Shown here piece after piece: positions 1 through 12,260 of a DNA stretch of 64,000 nucleotides; the first letter of the stretch is position 1, and every line of letters begins with the position of its first letter. Position numbers and translations under genes: made by a program. This stretch comes from Macropodus opercularis (taxonomy: Eukaryota > Chordata > Actinopteri > Anabantiformes > Osphronemidae), in the NCBI GenBank assembly GCA_030770545.1, contig CM061091.1, forward strand, positions 1,990,501-2,054,500, read 5' to 3'. The notes under the pieces were generated by a model, which was not told the DNA's origin, made no database searches, and was given only the letters and a program-made list of their open reading frames with translations.

Positions 1-3000
1 AAAAGCTTTTTATCTGGATTTATGACGTGGGAGAGGAATGACACTACGTCACCGAACACGTCGTTTCGGTGGAAGACGGCGTTTCACGCATTTGAATGCC
101 TCTCGACCAACTGCTAGCAACAAGCGAGCGGTGGCTTTGTTTTGGAGCTGGTGACAGTTGGTGCCTGAGGTGATTCTTTAAGGGGAGTAATGCAAACCAC
201 ACATCAGAGGCTGAGCGCAGGTTCCTCAACGAGGGCGATCGCAGGACGCTGCAGGCTGGATGGAAAAGGTTTCAAAGCGTGAGAAGTGACGTGTATTTAT
301 ATTATATACGTGTAAAATCTCATAACGAGACACCTGAACAGATACGGTGAGGGCTGAGCCGGGCTGGAACACGTCCAAGCTGGAATCACTGTAATTAAAA
401 ATGGCTGAGGGCCTCTCACAGAGGAGGACAACAGAGGCCGGTCGCTCTGAATGAAGCGCTGGGCCCACGCGGACTCCCTCCACATTCCACCAACAGGTGA
501 AAGCAAAACGCGACGCCGTCCACAAACGATTGTTAATGGCTGAAGTGGGCTGCAGAGAGCGGCCGGAGGACGCACAGGAAGGAAACGGATGCAGCGTTCA
601 GCAGGAGACTCGAGGGCAACCCAGGAAAAACACACGGACGGCTACCGTCTCTACATCTGCAGCGGTTTCCATGGATGCTAAACGTTAGAAACCACTGTGA
701 CTCCAAAGTCTAAGGAGGGATTATTTATAAAGAGCCTGATAAAAAGAGAAAAGGGGCTGGAGGACGATTTCTGCCCCTCACACAGAGTCAAAGGAGCTTC
801 TACATAATCGAGCTGACCGCTGGAGAACGGCGCCATAAAATGCTACAGGCTTACATGAAACAGCACAAGTAAACAGCACCACACCTCTGCTGTCGCCATG
901 GAGAATTCCACTTCCCGTGTCCACTCCCAGGACATCGACAGCAGGCATGGGTGAAACAGGAAGCGCTGCCGAGGGGGCGTCAACATAACCCCATCATCAC
1001 AGTGTTGTTATTAACTCTATACTAAAGGATGCGTCTCCTGTCGGGTTGCTCAGCCTTGAAGTCAGACACCAAGTTATGGCAAATAGGTTTTTGGACAAAT
1101 GTGACATTCGAACGCTCTGATCAACAGTGAAGTCAAAGCTGAACCAACAATTGAGAAACGGCCGACGATGGTGCCGCAAGCAAAACGTGTACCGGTATAT
1201 GTTCCACTGCAGGACTGTTTATGTTCAGTTCACACCAGCGGGGGAGAAAGTGGGTGGGAACGAACATTAAGGGTCCAAAACCCAAACAAGAAAAACTATA
1301 TATTCTGGGGTCACTGAGCCAGAAAAACGTGAAGGGCTCAAAAGTATTCAATCAAGTGTGAATCCACTTGCAACGGTTCCTCATTAGACCGGACTTTAAC
1401 TGGAATCAAGTGGCCTTTCTGGACTGGACACAAACGGTGTTTCCTGTTTCTAGGTTAACACAGCAGACGGTTCCTGACACACCTGCTGCAAAACCTGTTG
1501 CTTATCTCCGACTGCTGCTTCTGGCTTTAGAACTCGGCTCTTTCCTCTCCAACAAGCCCTTAGTCTGGGCAGCAAATGGTCTTTCTTTGAGTCCCATTCA
1601 TGGTGGGCTCCGTCTCAGAGATCAGAGCACTACGTAAAAGCATCCATCCAAAGCCGCATAAACAGCATCAATCCGAGTCACCGCTTTAATGCTTCTCTTT
1701 TATTAGAAGCCAGTGCTGTAAAAGCAACGTCCCTCCTAGTGTCTCATCAAGCCGAAAGAAATTACTGGTACTATACGAGTACAATTACAGTAAATGCATC
1801 TCAAGCTCAAAGGTTTCTCCCTGGGTCTGAGCTCACTTTAATAATTTATTGTTGCTGAGTGGAAAATGTTTCCCCTTTCAGACGGATTCTAGCTCTGGAA
1901 ATATCAATATGCCGCCGTACAGTCCGTGCACTCGGAAAAGTACCACCCACTGAAAAGACCGAGCAGCAGATAGAAGGCACACGTCAACAGCTGGTTTAAA
2001 GGAATAAGTGTTGGGGTTGTTTCAGGAAATGGAAAATATATCCAGAGCGGCTTGTGCCGACTAGTTTCTAGATCGTAACTAAAATGTTATTTCAATCAAC
2101 AGGTGGAGTTTTGACAGCAAGTTTCAAAGTAAGTAATAGAAGCATTCAAACAATAGCGAGCGTCTGCGTGTTAGATGTAAACTGTGATAAAACATCCCCT
2201 GGTGCGTGAAGAGACCAAGACATGGACGGACCCTAAACGTGGATGAACCTCTGCACGTCACTTTCAAATCCATTGTGGTTGAGTATAAGCTAAATCCTAC
2301 AAACTCTAAACCAGAGTGCAATAAAATATAAGAAAGTCACCTGCTGAACTCAGGTATCGTCTGCAAGCAACAAGAGCGGCAGCGGGTGCCAGACGTTTTC
2401 ATGTCACCTTTCATAGATGAGTGGAGACGAGGTGTAATGAGCTGCTCACGCTCAGCTGATTTGATCCGGTCTGTAAAGCTGCAAATATGGAGGAACTATT
2501 TCTTTCTTAAGGGCATTGAACGCCACAAATCACAATGAATAATGGAACAGGTGAGTGGGCAGCAGTGATCAAAGGGAAATGGCATCATGTAATACACCGG
2601 GCCACCAGTGAACAAAACCACAGCGGTGGTTATGTTTCCAAGTCGGTACGAGTTACGTGTTGTCAGATGTGAGTCACAGCAATTAACCAACCCAGCACAG
2701 GCTGACAGCCTTACGTAACACAGAGCCGTCAGCTGAAGCAGGGATGCCACTCAAAACGTTAATGAGCCCACAAATAACTACAAAAACAAAACTAAGCACA
2801 CTCGCATGTGTATCACTATATCAGACACAATGCACAAGTTCAGCAGAGCCAAGTAAAGACGTCATCGTGTCCAGGACCGAGATGTCGAGCAGAAATTTAA
2901 GCACATCTGTTTAGCGTATTAGGAAAAACATGACCTGTAATTACAGGCCGACGGTGGAGAATCCTGCCGTCTGCTCTGAGGACGGGCGACCGCGTCGTTC

Positions 3001-6000
3001 TGCCTTCAGCAGCCTTTTGAAATCTGAGCCCGGTGGTGCATCAGAGCTGCAGGGTGGCGATAACGCACGTTTTCTGAAACGCAGCTGAGACACGGTTTAC
3101 ACCTCACGTCACTGACGGAGCTCTACAGAAAATGAACATTCACGTCTCGCCACACGACGCCGTTCTCTCAGCGAGAGCCTTCCGATTCCTGAACCTGATG
3201 CCTTATGAAGCTCGTGCTCACCCCAGAGTCCTTCTGCAGAAGCTGCAGGTTACAGGTGGCCTTTAAAAGTTTCACAGCTCAGCCGACAACTTCAGGAGCA
3301 GATTTAAACAGACAACAGGGACCCTCGAATCGCCTCCAGGGTGTCTGGCCATAATCCTGTAAAGTCAAAGTTATTTCATTTAGCCTACAACCACACATTC
3401 ACAGACTTAAAGAGTTGATTTGAGGAGAGGTGTCCTGCCACAGACTAGTAAAGCCTTGGACCAAACAGTCCCACCAGGTCACTGACAGCTAACACTACAA
3501 ATCCAGTCCATCTGAGAGGAGCCTAGATCATCGGCTCATTGACTTCACTGATAGCTACAGCGGAGATGAGAAAGGAGGAGCATTCCACCTTATCAGAGCC
3601 TGGTTGCTGTCGGTTTGCCTGGACCAGCTCCACTGCTCCTCCTCTCTCGCCTTCCTCTGACACTGCACAGACTACTGTAAACGGCAAAGCGCCTGAATTC
3701 TTCACAGATAGCAGCAGCAGAGACAAGTGTCCATTTAGTGCCGATGGGTGCTCAGACATCGAGTCTCGTATTTGACGCTCCATGCCGCCCTGACACGCAC
3801 TGGGCCAGATGCTGTGAACGAGCAGGCCGCTCTACAAATCGGTGTCATTGTGTACCGCAACGCAGCGGCACATACCTGGGGATTAACCTCAGGCCCGGTC
3901 CGGTCTGCAACACAGCAGCAGGGGGCCGGTAGCTATTGTTACAGCTGTGTCAAAACATACACAAAACCTTTAGAAGCACTGCAGAACCGTGGTTACTGAC
4001 AAGCTGAGGCTCCTGTCATGCAACATGTATGTGTCGTCATGCAGGAAGCTCACTGTAAAGGGGAAAATCAGGCCTGTAGGAGCAGGTTCACAGGTTCACA
4101 GGCTGCATGGAACCAAAACGTAAACGAGGCTGCAAGAAAGTACATATTTATTACAGTGCTTATTATTCTAAATATTCACAGTGGAAGAACTAAACCACAG
4201 GAATTTACACTCAACAAACCAGTTTGTAAATTACAACTCAACAAAAACACATTACACCGACGCCAGAAACCAGCTTCTAACCAGATCCGCCCCGTCTACG
4301 GACTCGGGTTCATCAAAAGTTACAAGTTAAGCTCAATTCACATAAACTAATTTACAAAGGGCAACATGATGCACTTTCTTCTCTCCATCTCGGTCCAGCT
4401 ACTGTGAGCACTAGTGAGTTAATGAGGGGAAATGCAAAACACAGGGAAGCTGAGCCTTTGAGGCCAAAGCCTCTGCTCATATAATGGCCTAGTGAAGAAA
4501 GAGGATCTTTGTTCGCAGCAACACAAGCAGCTTCCTCTTTAATGACTTCATGTGCATGCCAATCACTCAATCCCATCATGTGGCCATAAAACTGTTCAGG
4601 GCGCCCGGAGCATGTGAGCACGCGCCACGTGACTCGTGTTTACCCCTCAAACACAAGCTGTGATTTGGTTGAGCAGGTAACCGCTCTCGCTCGGAAGACG
4701 CAGACGTGTCAACGCACTTCGCTCCCAACACGTATTCATGAGCGACCGGTGCAGAGAACTCTGGGACGTCCACTCGTACCTTTGGGGCTGTGCCGTAGCT
4801 GAAGGTCCTGAATGATGTCATCGCACCTGTGCTGCAGGATTTACTGTATTTGAGCAGTTACAACCACCATCTTTACATATGACCATCAGACAGTTCAGCC
4901 GGTGGCCACAGCCCAGGGCTAAGGGGGAGACAGGCAGAACATAATGTACAAGGTGACTCAGTAATAGTTTCCTTCAGAGAACAACGGATCCCTGATTAGG
5001 TAGCTGTGAACTGTTGCAACTCTGTAACGTGATCCTGTGTTGCTGCGCTGGAAGAGCTTTCGTGGCACATGCGCCGTTTGCGTTCGAAGGCAGTCGACTC
5101 ACCTGGCAGGAAAAACATCACGACAGCAGGGTCTCCATAAACTACAGCAGCTCCTACAGAGACACAAATCTGCAAAACCAGCTTCAGCCCGACGGTATCG
5201 CTGAGGTGGCTCAATACAAGCACGGCCCCACAGGTCCGGGCTTTTAGAAATAGCATAGCGGGGCCTGTGGGGTATCACATGTCGACAGGGACCAGTTGCT
5301 GGAGTCTCGGCCTGGGCTGCCTCTCGAGCCACAGCAGCTGTGTCTTCTCAGACCTCACATTCCTGCAGGACAGGCCCACTTTGCTCTCATCACCTGTGCT
5401 GATCTGAACCCCACCGTTGCTTTAATTAAAGGCATTCGCGTTTCACACTTATTAGACAACGTCTTTACTGGATGAAGACTACTAGGATGCGACTGGATGA
5501 GCTGAACATCTACAACGGTCCCAGAAATACTCTGGGAGGTGAGAAAAAGTCCGGCTGGGGACCCTCACATGGCAAAGGCCTCGCTAACGATACGTCTGCA
5601 GCAAATGCAGTCAACTCTGAACGTCCAGGCTCACAGGTGAGTCCCACATTAAGTTAAGTGTCAGCAAAGCAGCACCATACAAGACGAAATCCATTCAGGT
5701 GCAGTAAAGCGTGTGTTCACCGATAAACTGAGACCTACGCTCGATTCGGCAGCTTCTGCGGCTCGCTTGCTTCCCAGCATCCATCCCTGCACCGCGGCTC
5801 AGCACACCTGGCCCAGGTGAGAGGCAGAAGGTCTGTTCAGGTGAGCAGCCAGGTGTCAGGTGGGGTTTGGAGAGATATGGAACAAGGAACATGGACGAGC
5901 AAGGCTGAAAGCTTAAGACCAGTGAATAAATGCAACTCTGGCATAGTTTTACTAGTTTGAGTGTCTCCAAACAGACAGATCACAGCCTCTCTGAATTCAA

Positions 6001-6391
6001 ATTAAATGTGCTCAACGCATTTTTCTTGACATTGTGTACGTAGTGGGAGGAGTCGTCGATAGAAACAGGATTAAAAAAGACGAAAGTGTCTAGAAAAGAC
6101 TCAAAACGCGAGGAGAAAGGTTTTTAAACGGCGCGGCCACTTTTGAGACGGTCCCTAAGTCCAACTCCGAACATTTCGCTCCGCGGCGTTGAAATATCAC
6201 CTGTGCAGCATCAGCGCAGCTTGTTGGGAGCAGTGCGCAGCAGAGCAGGCGAGCACCGGGCTCAGAAACCTACCGAGGGTCGACCTCACCGGGTGCGTGA
6301 ATGGTGCGCATCGGGCTGTCCACGCCACGGGGACACGCACGGAGCCCCCGCAGGCTGCAGCCCACCGCGCCACGCAAACGACCGCTCTTAC
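1..6391. other. Gene-free stretch, possibly intron 1 of a divergent minus-strand gene
   Basis: I found no exon, RNA gene or recognisable mobile element here. The open frames are short (110 codons or fewer), do not resemble known families, and lack paired splice sites. If the candidate exon ending at 6392 is real, this is the start of its first intron. In mammals the gene divergent from SENP8 is MYO9A, whose first intron is long, so an intron of myo9a is plausible. That rests on synteny alone, because no MYO9A coding exon is visible. Confidence 0.35.
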
Positions 6392-6740
6392 CTCCAGACG
6401 CGGGCTGAAGTCAGTTCTCGGTCAGACCCAAGTTGCTCGTGTCTTCGCGGGATGAGTTGCAGCGCTCGGAGTCACACAAAATGCCCAAGACTCTGTTTAA
6501 TTCCCCGCATTTCGACCGGATTCCTTCGCTTTCGTCTCTCCGCCTCCCAACAACGACGCGAAACTCAACTCCGCGCCGAGAACTTGTGCATTTTCACCTG
6601 AGCGGAGCAAAAAGAGAAGCAGACGGAGCGTTGACTGCGGCTGAAAACTCTTCGCCTCGCTAATCAGTGCGGCCACTCTGGGCGCGCGGCCGTGCGCGTT
6701 CACGATGCCCCTGGGCGGAGAGATGTTACAGACGGGTGAC
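6392..6740 (-). other. Candidate non-coding first exon of a divergent gene (possibly myo9a)
   Basis: The stretch from about 6.1 to 6.75 kb is GC- and CpG-rich compared with its surroundings and contains GGGCGG and NRF1-like GC motifs. On the minus strand a near-consensus donor, GGAG|GTAAGAG, puts an exon end at 6392. The right boundary (transcription start) is a guess from where CpG density falls. No long coding frame crosses it, so it would be untranslated. In human, MYO9A is transcribed away from SENP8 in this position; that identity is inference. Confidence 0.35.
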
Positions 6741-7380
6741 GGGCCGGAGTGACAGGAAGTTAGTAGCAAGTAACGCGGCGGCGTCGAAGGCGTGTGACAC
6801 CTCCTGTTTGTAGGCGACCAAACTAAATATAGGCGTCAAGAGCTTATAAAGATAGTCACAACAGCAGTCGTGTCGATTTCCGTTGTATTTAAATAAATTC
6901 ACTTCACCAACACATATTTTACATCCAAACATGTGAAGAAAGTATTAAAAGTAATTAATTCTATTATGGCAAGATGTTGTTCACTCATTAACGCACTTTA
7001 TTTAAACAACACTTTATTAAACTTTAGCAGCCTACGTTCGAGTGCGGTACTACTAGTTTCTATTCACTTTATTTGAGCGCGGAATGCGTGTAATGAAACT
7101 GAATACTACCCTTCCAATGAAGCCCCGGTAGTGGGTAGTGGTACCCGGATGAAGCTGGCCAATCACAGTCGAGCTTGTCTCCTCCCGGTTGTCGCAAAAT
7201 GTTTATGGTCTGTAGTGAGGAGCAGTTTACGTTAGTCATTGCAATGAGGGGCAAGGCTGCAGCTTTCATGGTCCTTTTTATTTGAATGTGCCATTTACAG
7301 GTATGATCAATGAATCGACAGCGCGTGTCTGAGGTTTGACAGGACACGTTTCGAGTTGGACTGGATAAAACGACTGTTAG
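6600..7380. promoter_or_regulatory. Putative bidirectional promoter region upstream of senp8
   Basis: This interval lies between the candidate divergent exon (donor at 6392, minus) and the senp8 first-exon donor (7408, plus). Its left part is a CpG island with a GGGCGG box near 6713. Its right part is AT-richer, with TATTTAAA-like stretches near 6885-7010. No TATA box at a fixed distance from a start is evident, as is usual for housekeeping genes. Start sites cannot be set from sequence alone. Confidence 0.35.
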
Positions 7381-7408
7381 GCGGCGCCGTTTAGCATCGT
7401 GTGGTGGT
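7300..7408 (+). other. senp8: senp8 5' untranslated exon 1 (left end approximate)
   Basis: A good donor, GGT|GTAAGT, sits at 7409. It pairs naturally with the acceptor at 7884-7885, just upstream of the senp8 start codon, giving an intron of 477 bases. The start of the exon is unknown. A non-coding first exon followed by one exon carrying the whole reading frame is the usual SENP8 structure. Confidence 0.5.
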
Positions 7409-7885
7409 GTAAGTGGCGGTTAGCAAGCTAATGCTAACGTATGAGCGACGGAGTGAACGCATTGCAGTGATGTGGCTTTGCGCAGTGGCTTCACCGGGCA
7501 GCGACCAAACATCACTGTAAATGTCTGAAGACGTCACAGTCTCCTAGTATGAAAATCTGCTCCAAGAAACGGGTCTCAGCGCTTTACAATCAGCACAAAC
7601 ATGGGTCAGAGTTTACTAGTAAAAGTACCAAACTACCGCTTTTATGACGGTGCGCCAGACATGGTCCAAGCACAATCCACATAAATGTAAAAACCGCTTC
7701 ACTGCTGGATGTCAGCATGTTGCAAAAGGTCTGCATCACAAGTACACTTTCACCGGAAGCTCATCTGATGACTGATGTGTGTTGTGTACAACCAGTCCAG
7801 TAAACCAAACAACTTTTAATTATACTCACAGATGACCATGAACCTGCTAATTATGGTTAAATTAAATCTGCCTCTGTCTTTTCAG
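7409..7885 (+). other. senp8: senp8 intron 1 (5' UTR intron)
   Basis: It begins GTAAGTGG and ends in a pyrimidine-rich acceptor (CCTCTGTCTTTTCAG), 23 bases before the ATG. I see nothing else inside it. Confidence 0.5.
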
Positions 7886-7908
7886 GCGGACACCGACTGT
7901 GCTGGAGG

Positions 7909-8571
7909 ATGGACCCTGTGGTGCTGAGCTACCAGGACAGCCTGTTGCGGCGCTCTGATGTGTCCTTACTGGAAGGACCGTACTGGCTCAATGACCAAGT
8001 CATTGGTTTTGCCTTTGAGTACTTTGCTGCCGAGCGCTTCGGAGCCCTGGGGGACACCGTCATCTTCATCAGTCCAGAGGTCACTCAGTTCATTAAGTGT
8101 GCTTCATGCCCAGATGAGTTGGCACTGTTTCTGGAGCCCTTGGATTTAGCCTCTCGTCGCTGGGTCTTCCTGGCTGTGAATGACAACTCCAACCAAACAG
8201 CTGGAGGATCCCACTGGAGCCTTTTGCTGTATCATCACAGCTCCAATCACTTTGCTCACTACGACTCTCAAAACGGAAGCAATTCAATGCATGCACGGCG
8301 CATCGCCAGCAAGTTGGAGCCTTTCTTGGGTGCAGGGAGAAAAGCGTTTGTGGAGGAGCCCTGCCCATCACAACAGAACAGCTACGACTGTGGCATGTAT
8401 GTTATCTGCATCGCTGAGGCCTTATGTGAGAAGGCCAGGGTGGAGGGTTCACCGCGCCTTCCAGTGCAAATCATCACCCCAGCCTACATCACCCAGAAGA
8501 GGGCCGAATGGTGCAGACTGATCCACAGTCTAGCTCAGAATGACCTCTGCTGCTCTCTGTCTTTTGCTTAG
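7909..8571 (+). CDS. senp8: Sentrin-specific protease 8 (NEDD8 protease, NEDP1/DEN1)
   Basis: This is a single uninterrupted exon of 220 residues; human SENP8 is 212. SENP8 is a cysteine protease of the ULP/C48 family that matures the NEDD8 precursor and removes NEDD8 from substrates, opposing cullin and other neddylation. The catalytic residues are all visible: His102 in SHWSLL, Asp119 in HYDS and Cys161 in SYDCGMY, with an oxyanion-hole glutamine in PSQQN just before. The N-terminal WLNDQVIGF segment is the conserved start of the fold. The ATG is chosen because it lies 23 bases after a strong acceptor, is in a good Kozak context (GGAGGATGG), and gives the family N-terminus MDPVVLSYQDSLL. 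The C-terminus is a few residues longer than the mammalian form and rich in Cys and Ser. No membrane or signal segment is present, consistent with a nuclear and cytosolic enzyme. Confidence 0.97.
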   Translation: MDPVVLSYQDSLLRRSDVSLLEGPYWLNDQVIGFAFEYFAAERFGALGDTVIFISPEVTQFIKCASCPDELALFLEPLDLASRRWVFLAVNDNSNQTAGGSHWSLLLYHHSSNHFAHYDSQNGSNSMHARRIASKLEPFLGAGRKAFVEEPCPSQQNSYDCGMYVICIAEALCEKARVEGSPRLPVQIITPAYITQKRAEWCRLIHSLAQNDLCCSLSFA

Positions 8572-9175
8572 CACAATGATTTCCTCTCACTATATGCAGA
8601 ACAGCTGTCAGCCTCCCACATATCTACTGCTGGAGCACCTGACTGAGCTCCTTAAATATAGCATAACTATATATAAAGTATATTTCTATTACAGTGACTA
8701 TCGTATAATGAAGTTGAAACGATAAAGGAGAACCTCAAAGCAATGTTATGAATCTTTCGTGATTCATTGGACAGTTGGCGTCATGTTTAATCCCTCGTAT
8801 ATGCACAGCAACGTACAGTATGTAAACAAAAACACCAGCATGCCTATAAAATGAATTCTCTTTGTGCGTAATTCGCAAGGATGGAGAATATTTCATGTGA
8901 AAGAGGAGTCACTGATTTTAGTTTGCTCGGTTTTGTTGGTTTGGAGCGAATGTAGGAGCGTTTACACAGATTATTGCTCAGGGTCATTTTAAATGAGCTA
9001 GAATTGACAGTAAGAATGTGCAGTAACACTTGGCTCCTTCTTTATGTCACATCTGGTCAGGTATGAATTTTGTTTCTCACTTTGACATTCTGTGGTGGAA
9101 TGTATGGAATGTTCTCAGTAAACGAAAGCATCGAGGTCATTGTGACTCAATAAAATTTACTGTTGTCACACTTTC
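8572..9175 (+). other. senp8: senp8 3' UTR
   Basis: This AT-rich sequence runs from the TAG stop to just past the canonical poly(A) signal at 9149. The exact cleavage site is inferred from the signal and the TG/T-rich sequence that follows. Confidence 0.65.
9149..9154 (+). terminator. senp8: senp8 polyadenylation signal AATAAA
   Basis: A canonical AATAAA lies 578 bases after the stop codon. It is followed by a GT/T-rich element (TGCTGTGATTTTTAG, then further TGTG runs), as expected for cleavage near 9170-9180. An ATTAAA follows near 9184. Confidence 0.7.
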
Positions 9176-12100
9176 TGACAAATATTAAATGTGCTGTGAT
9201 TTTTAGACCCAGCTCCTGTGTTTTTGTCTAGTTTGGGTCTGTGTGTTGAGCCACACAGATGAAACCTTTGCATGAACATCAAAATGACACCATAGATTGT
9301 AGCAAGTAAAGGGCAGAGGGTCAGTTTCACTCTGTTCTACTGTGAGAGCGTTGTAGCAGTTCACACATTAAGCTAATTTTACAATATATCAAGTTATTTT
9401 CTAAAACAGTGACACAAACACATTCCACAAGTATCTGGGTTACTGACGACTCATCCAGCGTCGTCTTCAATTTATGAAAACGTATAAAGCCTCATTTAAA
9501 ACAGTGGCCTCTGACATATTTAGGAGTATTACTGTATCAGTCAGAAAAAGACTTAGAGGATCAGACAGAAGGATCAAACTAATGCTGCCTACATCTAGAC
9601 CTTGGGTGTGATGAACAAAGCTGCTTCACACAAATCTTGTGTGACTTCGGGAAGAGTGTGAATGAATAAAGATTCTTTGTCGTTGTATTGCGTAACCACG
9701 TGGCTAGAATCTCAGCTTAAATAAATATGTATTCACAGATTTAGTTGTCCACTCAAAGCCAGATTTATTTGACACTAGAAATGCGATCGGTTGTTTAAGA
9801 AGGGGTGTTGTAAAAAAAATTCATGGGTTGGACAATACATCCAGGGAAGAAGACGTTGATTTAGACGAATATGACTCTTAATGGCCAAGTCGGCTTTGTG
9901 AGCAAGTAAACACATTCAGTAAGTGGTTAAGTCAGGTCTCGATTCATTAACCTATGGACAGGTTGCACCTCTTGTGACGTGGTTTCAAGGAATATTACAC
10001 AAGGACACATTGTTTTGTGCCACAACCTAAAGTGAGATGGATAAAGTTAAATCCGAAAATATCCCGTACCAAGCTCTTTGCTCGTTTGGCAAATGATACA
10101 TCGTTTTCTGAGGCATTAAAAGAAAGCTTCTTAGAGCTGGTGGTTTTATTCTGCTGTATGTCGACAGCAGTCGAGCAGAAAATCACTGTCGTAGTTGGAC
10201 AGAAGGCCTTTTTCAGCTCTCCCAGTACGAGCCAGCAGCAGTCCTCACATACAACTGGAGCTTGATCAAATTTAAACACTATTACATGCAAGGAATACCC
10301 GAGAACCTGAAGAGGTCACTCAGATCGGTGCACTGCAATCAGAGAATCAACCTGGACTAACTCACTGTTCCTCAGGCAGTAATAAAAGGAGCCGGGTTCA
10401 AAGGTTAAGGAGACAAAGTGTCAGCCAACGTGAAGCTGTTTTATAAAACTTTCTGTACGGGGTGTAATTTATTTCAGGAGCAGCAGCCAAGTTTCCCTCC
10501 AGCATCTACAGGTGGTTCATATTTACTCATCACTACAAGTTTGTACATATACATACGATGAACCCGACATGAAGCGAAGCCAGGACTGTTCCTGACGTCA
10601 TTACATCCTGTCACACAGCATCTGCTACCAACTACAACAACTTGGAACTATTACCTTCACTTAAAGCAGCACGTGAGAAACTATCACAATGTCATGAACA
10701 CAGGCTCCTACAGCGAGGCCCAGTGGGATTGTTTCCTGGTGTGGACTGCACAGTAACAGTAGGTTAAGTCCAAATCACAACTTCACAAGAGAAACGCAAA
10801 GCAAACACAAGAACTGGATGCTCCAGCCCAAAAGCAGCACAATTCCCCTTAATCACATCGGTAGCGTCAGTCCCTGCATTGTAAAATATTTAATGGTGAG
10901 CAGGTTTGACTAAAAGGTGAAAATGACAGACTGAGTAGAATCTGACAGGCGGGATGCATGAAGCCAGGTAGCAGAGCGAAGGCAAGGAGCCGTGTCTCCC
11001 CCTAGAGGCCGCCTGGCTCCTCGCAACAGATCTGGGCACCATCACATGATGACTGGTGTAAAAGGGAGAAAACACAGGTGGACATGGTTTATATAGACAG
11101 ATATGGGAACGTTACCAAAGCAGTAAACCAAAACAGGAAGTGTTTTCAAAATAAAAGGTCAATAAGCGACTTAAGAGAAATAATCGAATGAATCATCTTT
11201 TGTTCACTGATGACCCAGCAGATTTTATCTTACTCTGACCTGCCTTCAGCGTCTGCATGTACTTGCTGAAAAAATAGCAAAATATTAAACAACACCGAGT
11301 GAAGAAAAGATGAATGTGAAGACGAAATGAGAGCAGCAGAGTAAATTTAATTCTCCTTTACTTCAGGGAGTGAATGTTCAGTTCAGCCAACACACAACTG
11401 TCTCCGCTTCACGCAGAACCTCTCATGTCCTTCCACTCCAGGACTTGTGCTCTGTGTCGTAACACGCTGCTTTGACATGAAATGGTTTTAACTGCTCTCC
11501 AGAGAAAGGGTGTGACGGCGCTGTGCTCGGTCAGCGCTGGGCTTATGGGCGTAGAAACATCGTGAAGCTCTTCATCATGTTTGTAAGCGCTGGGGTGTGT
11601 CAGTCACAGCCAACCTCTGTTCCTCAAGACATAGCTCAGCATGCGGCTGCACTTTGAGCTCGTCTGGCAGATCAATTAAACATGTCATCAGTATTAGACA
11701 GCTATGTTTTCCCAGCCAGCCTCTCAATGATGTGATTCTGCGTCGGTAGCTGTGTTAGATTATCTCTCGATATTTGAATTTCTCTTCCAGTGCTTCGGAC
11801 GACACCTCTGAGGTAATGTGTTCTCTGGAAAAACTCTCCAGTGACGCTGCTTGCGTGGGATGATTTCATTGTGTGTAATATTGACCTAGAAATGACGGGC
11901 AGCATTCTCAAAGGTCAAAGGTCAGGAGCATTCCAGGACAGGCAATAAAGCTCCCAGGAGATGTCGGCTCGTCTGATCATCTACTGCAAAAGCGTCCACA
12001 GCATTGATGATGGTCACAATGATATTCAAAGCAGACTCGCACTATGCTTTTCTAAACCGGTCTTTGTTTTTTAGAGCCTCCAAGCCCCCAGTTCACTGAA

Positions 12101-12254
12101 CCTCTGCCAGCTGTTATTCACTGAGCTCATAATGGACGTTGCCCAGGCAGGTTATGACCCATAAAATATCCTAAACACAGGTAAACTCGTCAGGCTACTC
12201 AAGGAGAAGACCGTATGTTGAGGACAGGTCATGACGCAGATCTCTCACTCAGTA
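9176..12254. other. Intergenic region between convergent senp8 and gramd2a
   Basis: The two genes point towards each other across this gap. No coding exon is supported: the open frames at 9995-10291 on both strands are shadows of each other with no protein resemblance. The one notable element is a perfect DR1 nuclear-receptor motif at 11912. The gramd2a 3' UTR may extend into this stretch. Confidence 0.6.
11912..11924 (+). promoter_or_regulatory. Perfect DR1 nuclear-receptor motif (AGGTCA-A-AGGTCA)
   Basis: Two identical AGGTCA half-sites are separated by one base, the consensus bound by RXR heterodimers such as PPAR-RXR, and by HNF4 and COUP-TF. It lies downstream of gramd2a. Binding is not shown by sequence alone. 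Confidence 0.5.
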
Positions 12255-12260
12255 TTTATT
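12255..12260 (-). terminator. gramd2a: Candidate gramd2a polyadenylation signal
   Basis: AATAAA on the minus strand, 1.36 kb past the gramd2a stop, is the first canonical hexamer I noticed downstream. No strong GT-rich element follows, so the true end may differ. Confidence 0.3.

Noticed and set aside
3523..3999. Overlapping frames on both strands near 3.5-4.0 kb
   Set aside because: Mirror-image frames with no family resemblance and no paired splice sites.
4081..4101. Tandem AGGTTCAC copies resembling a vitamin D response element
   Set aside because: The spacing between GGTTCA half-sites is two bases (DR2), not the three of a VDR site, and it is a simple local duplication.
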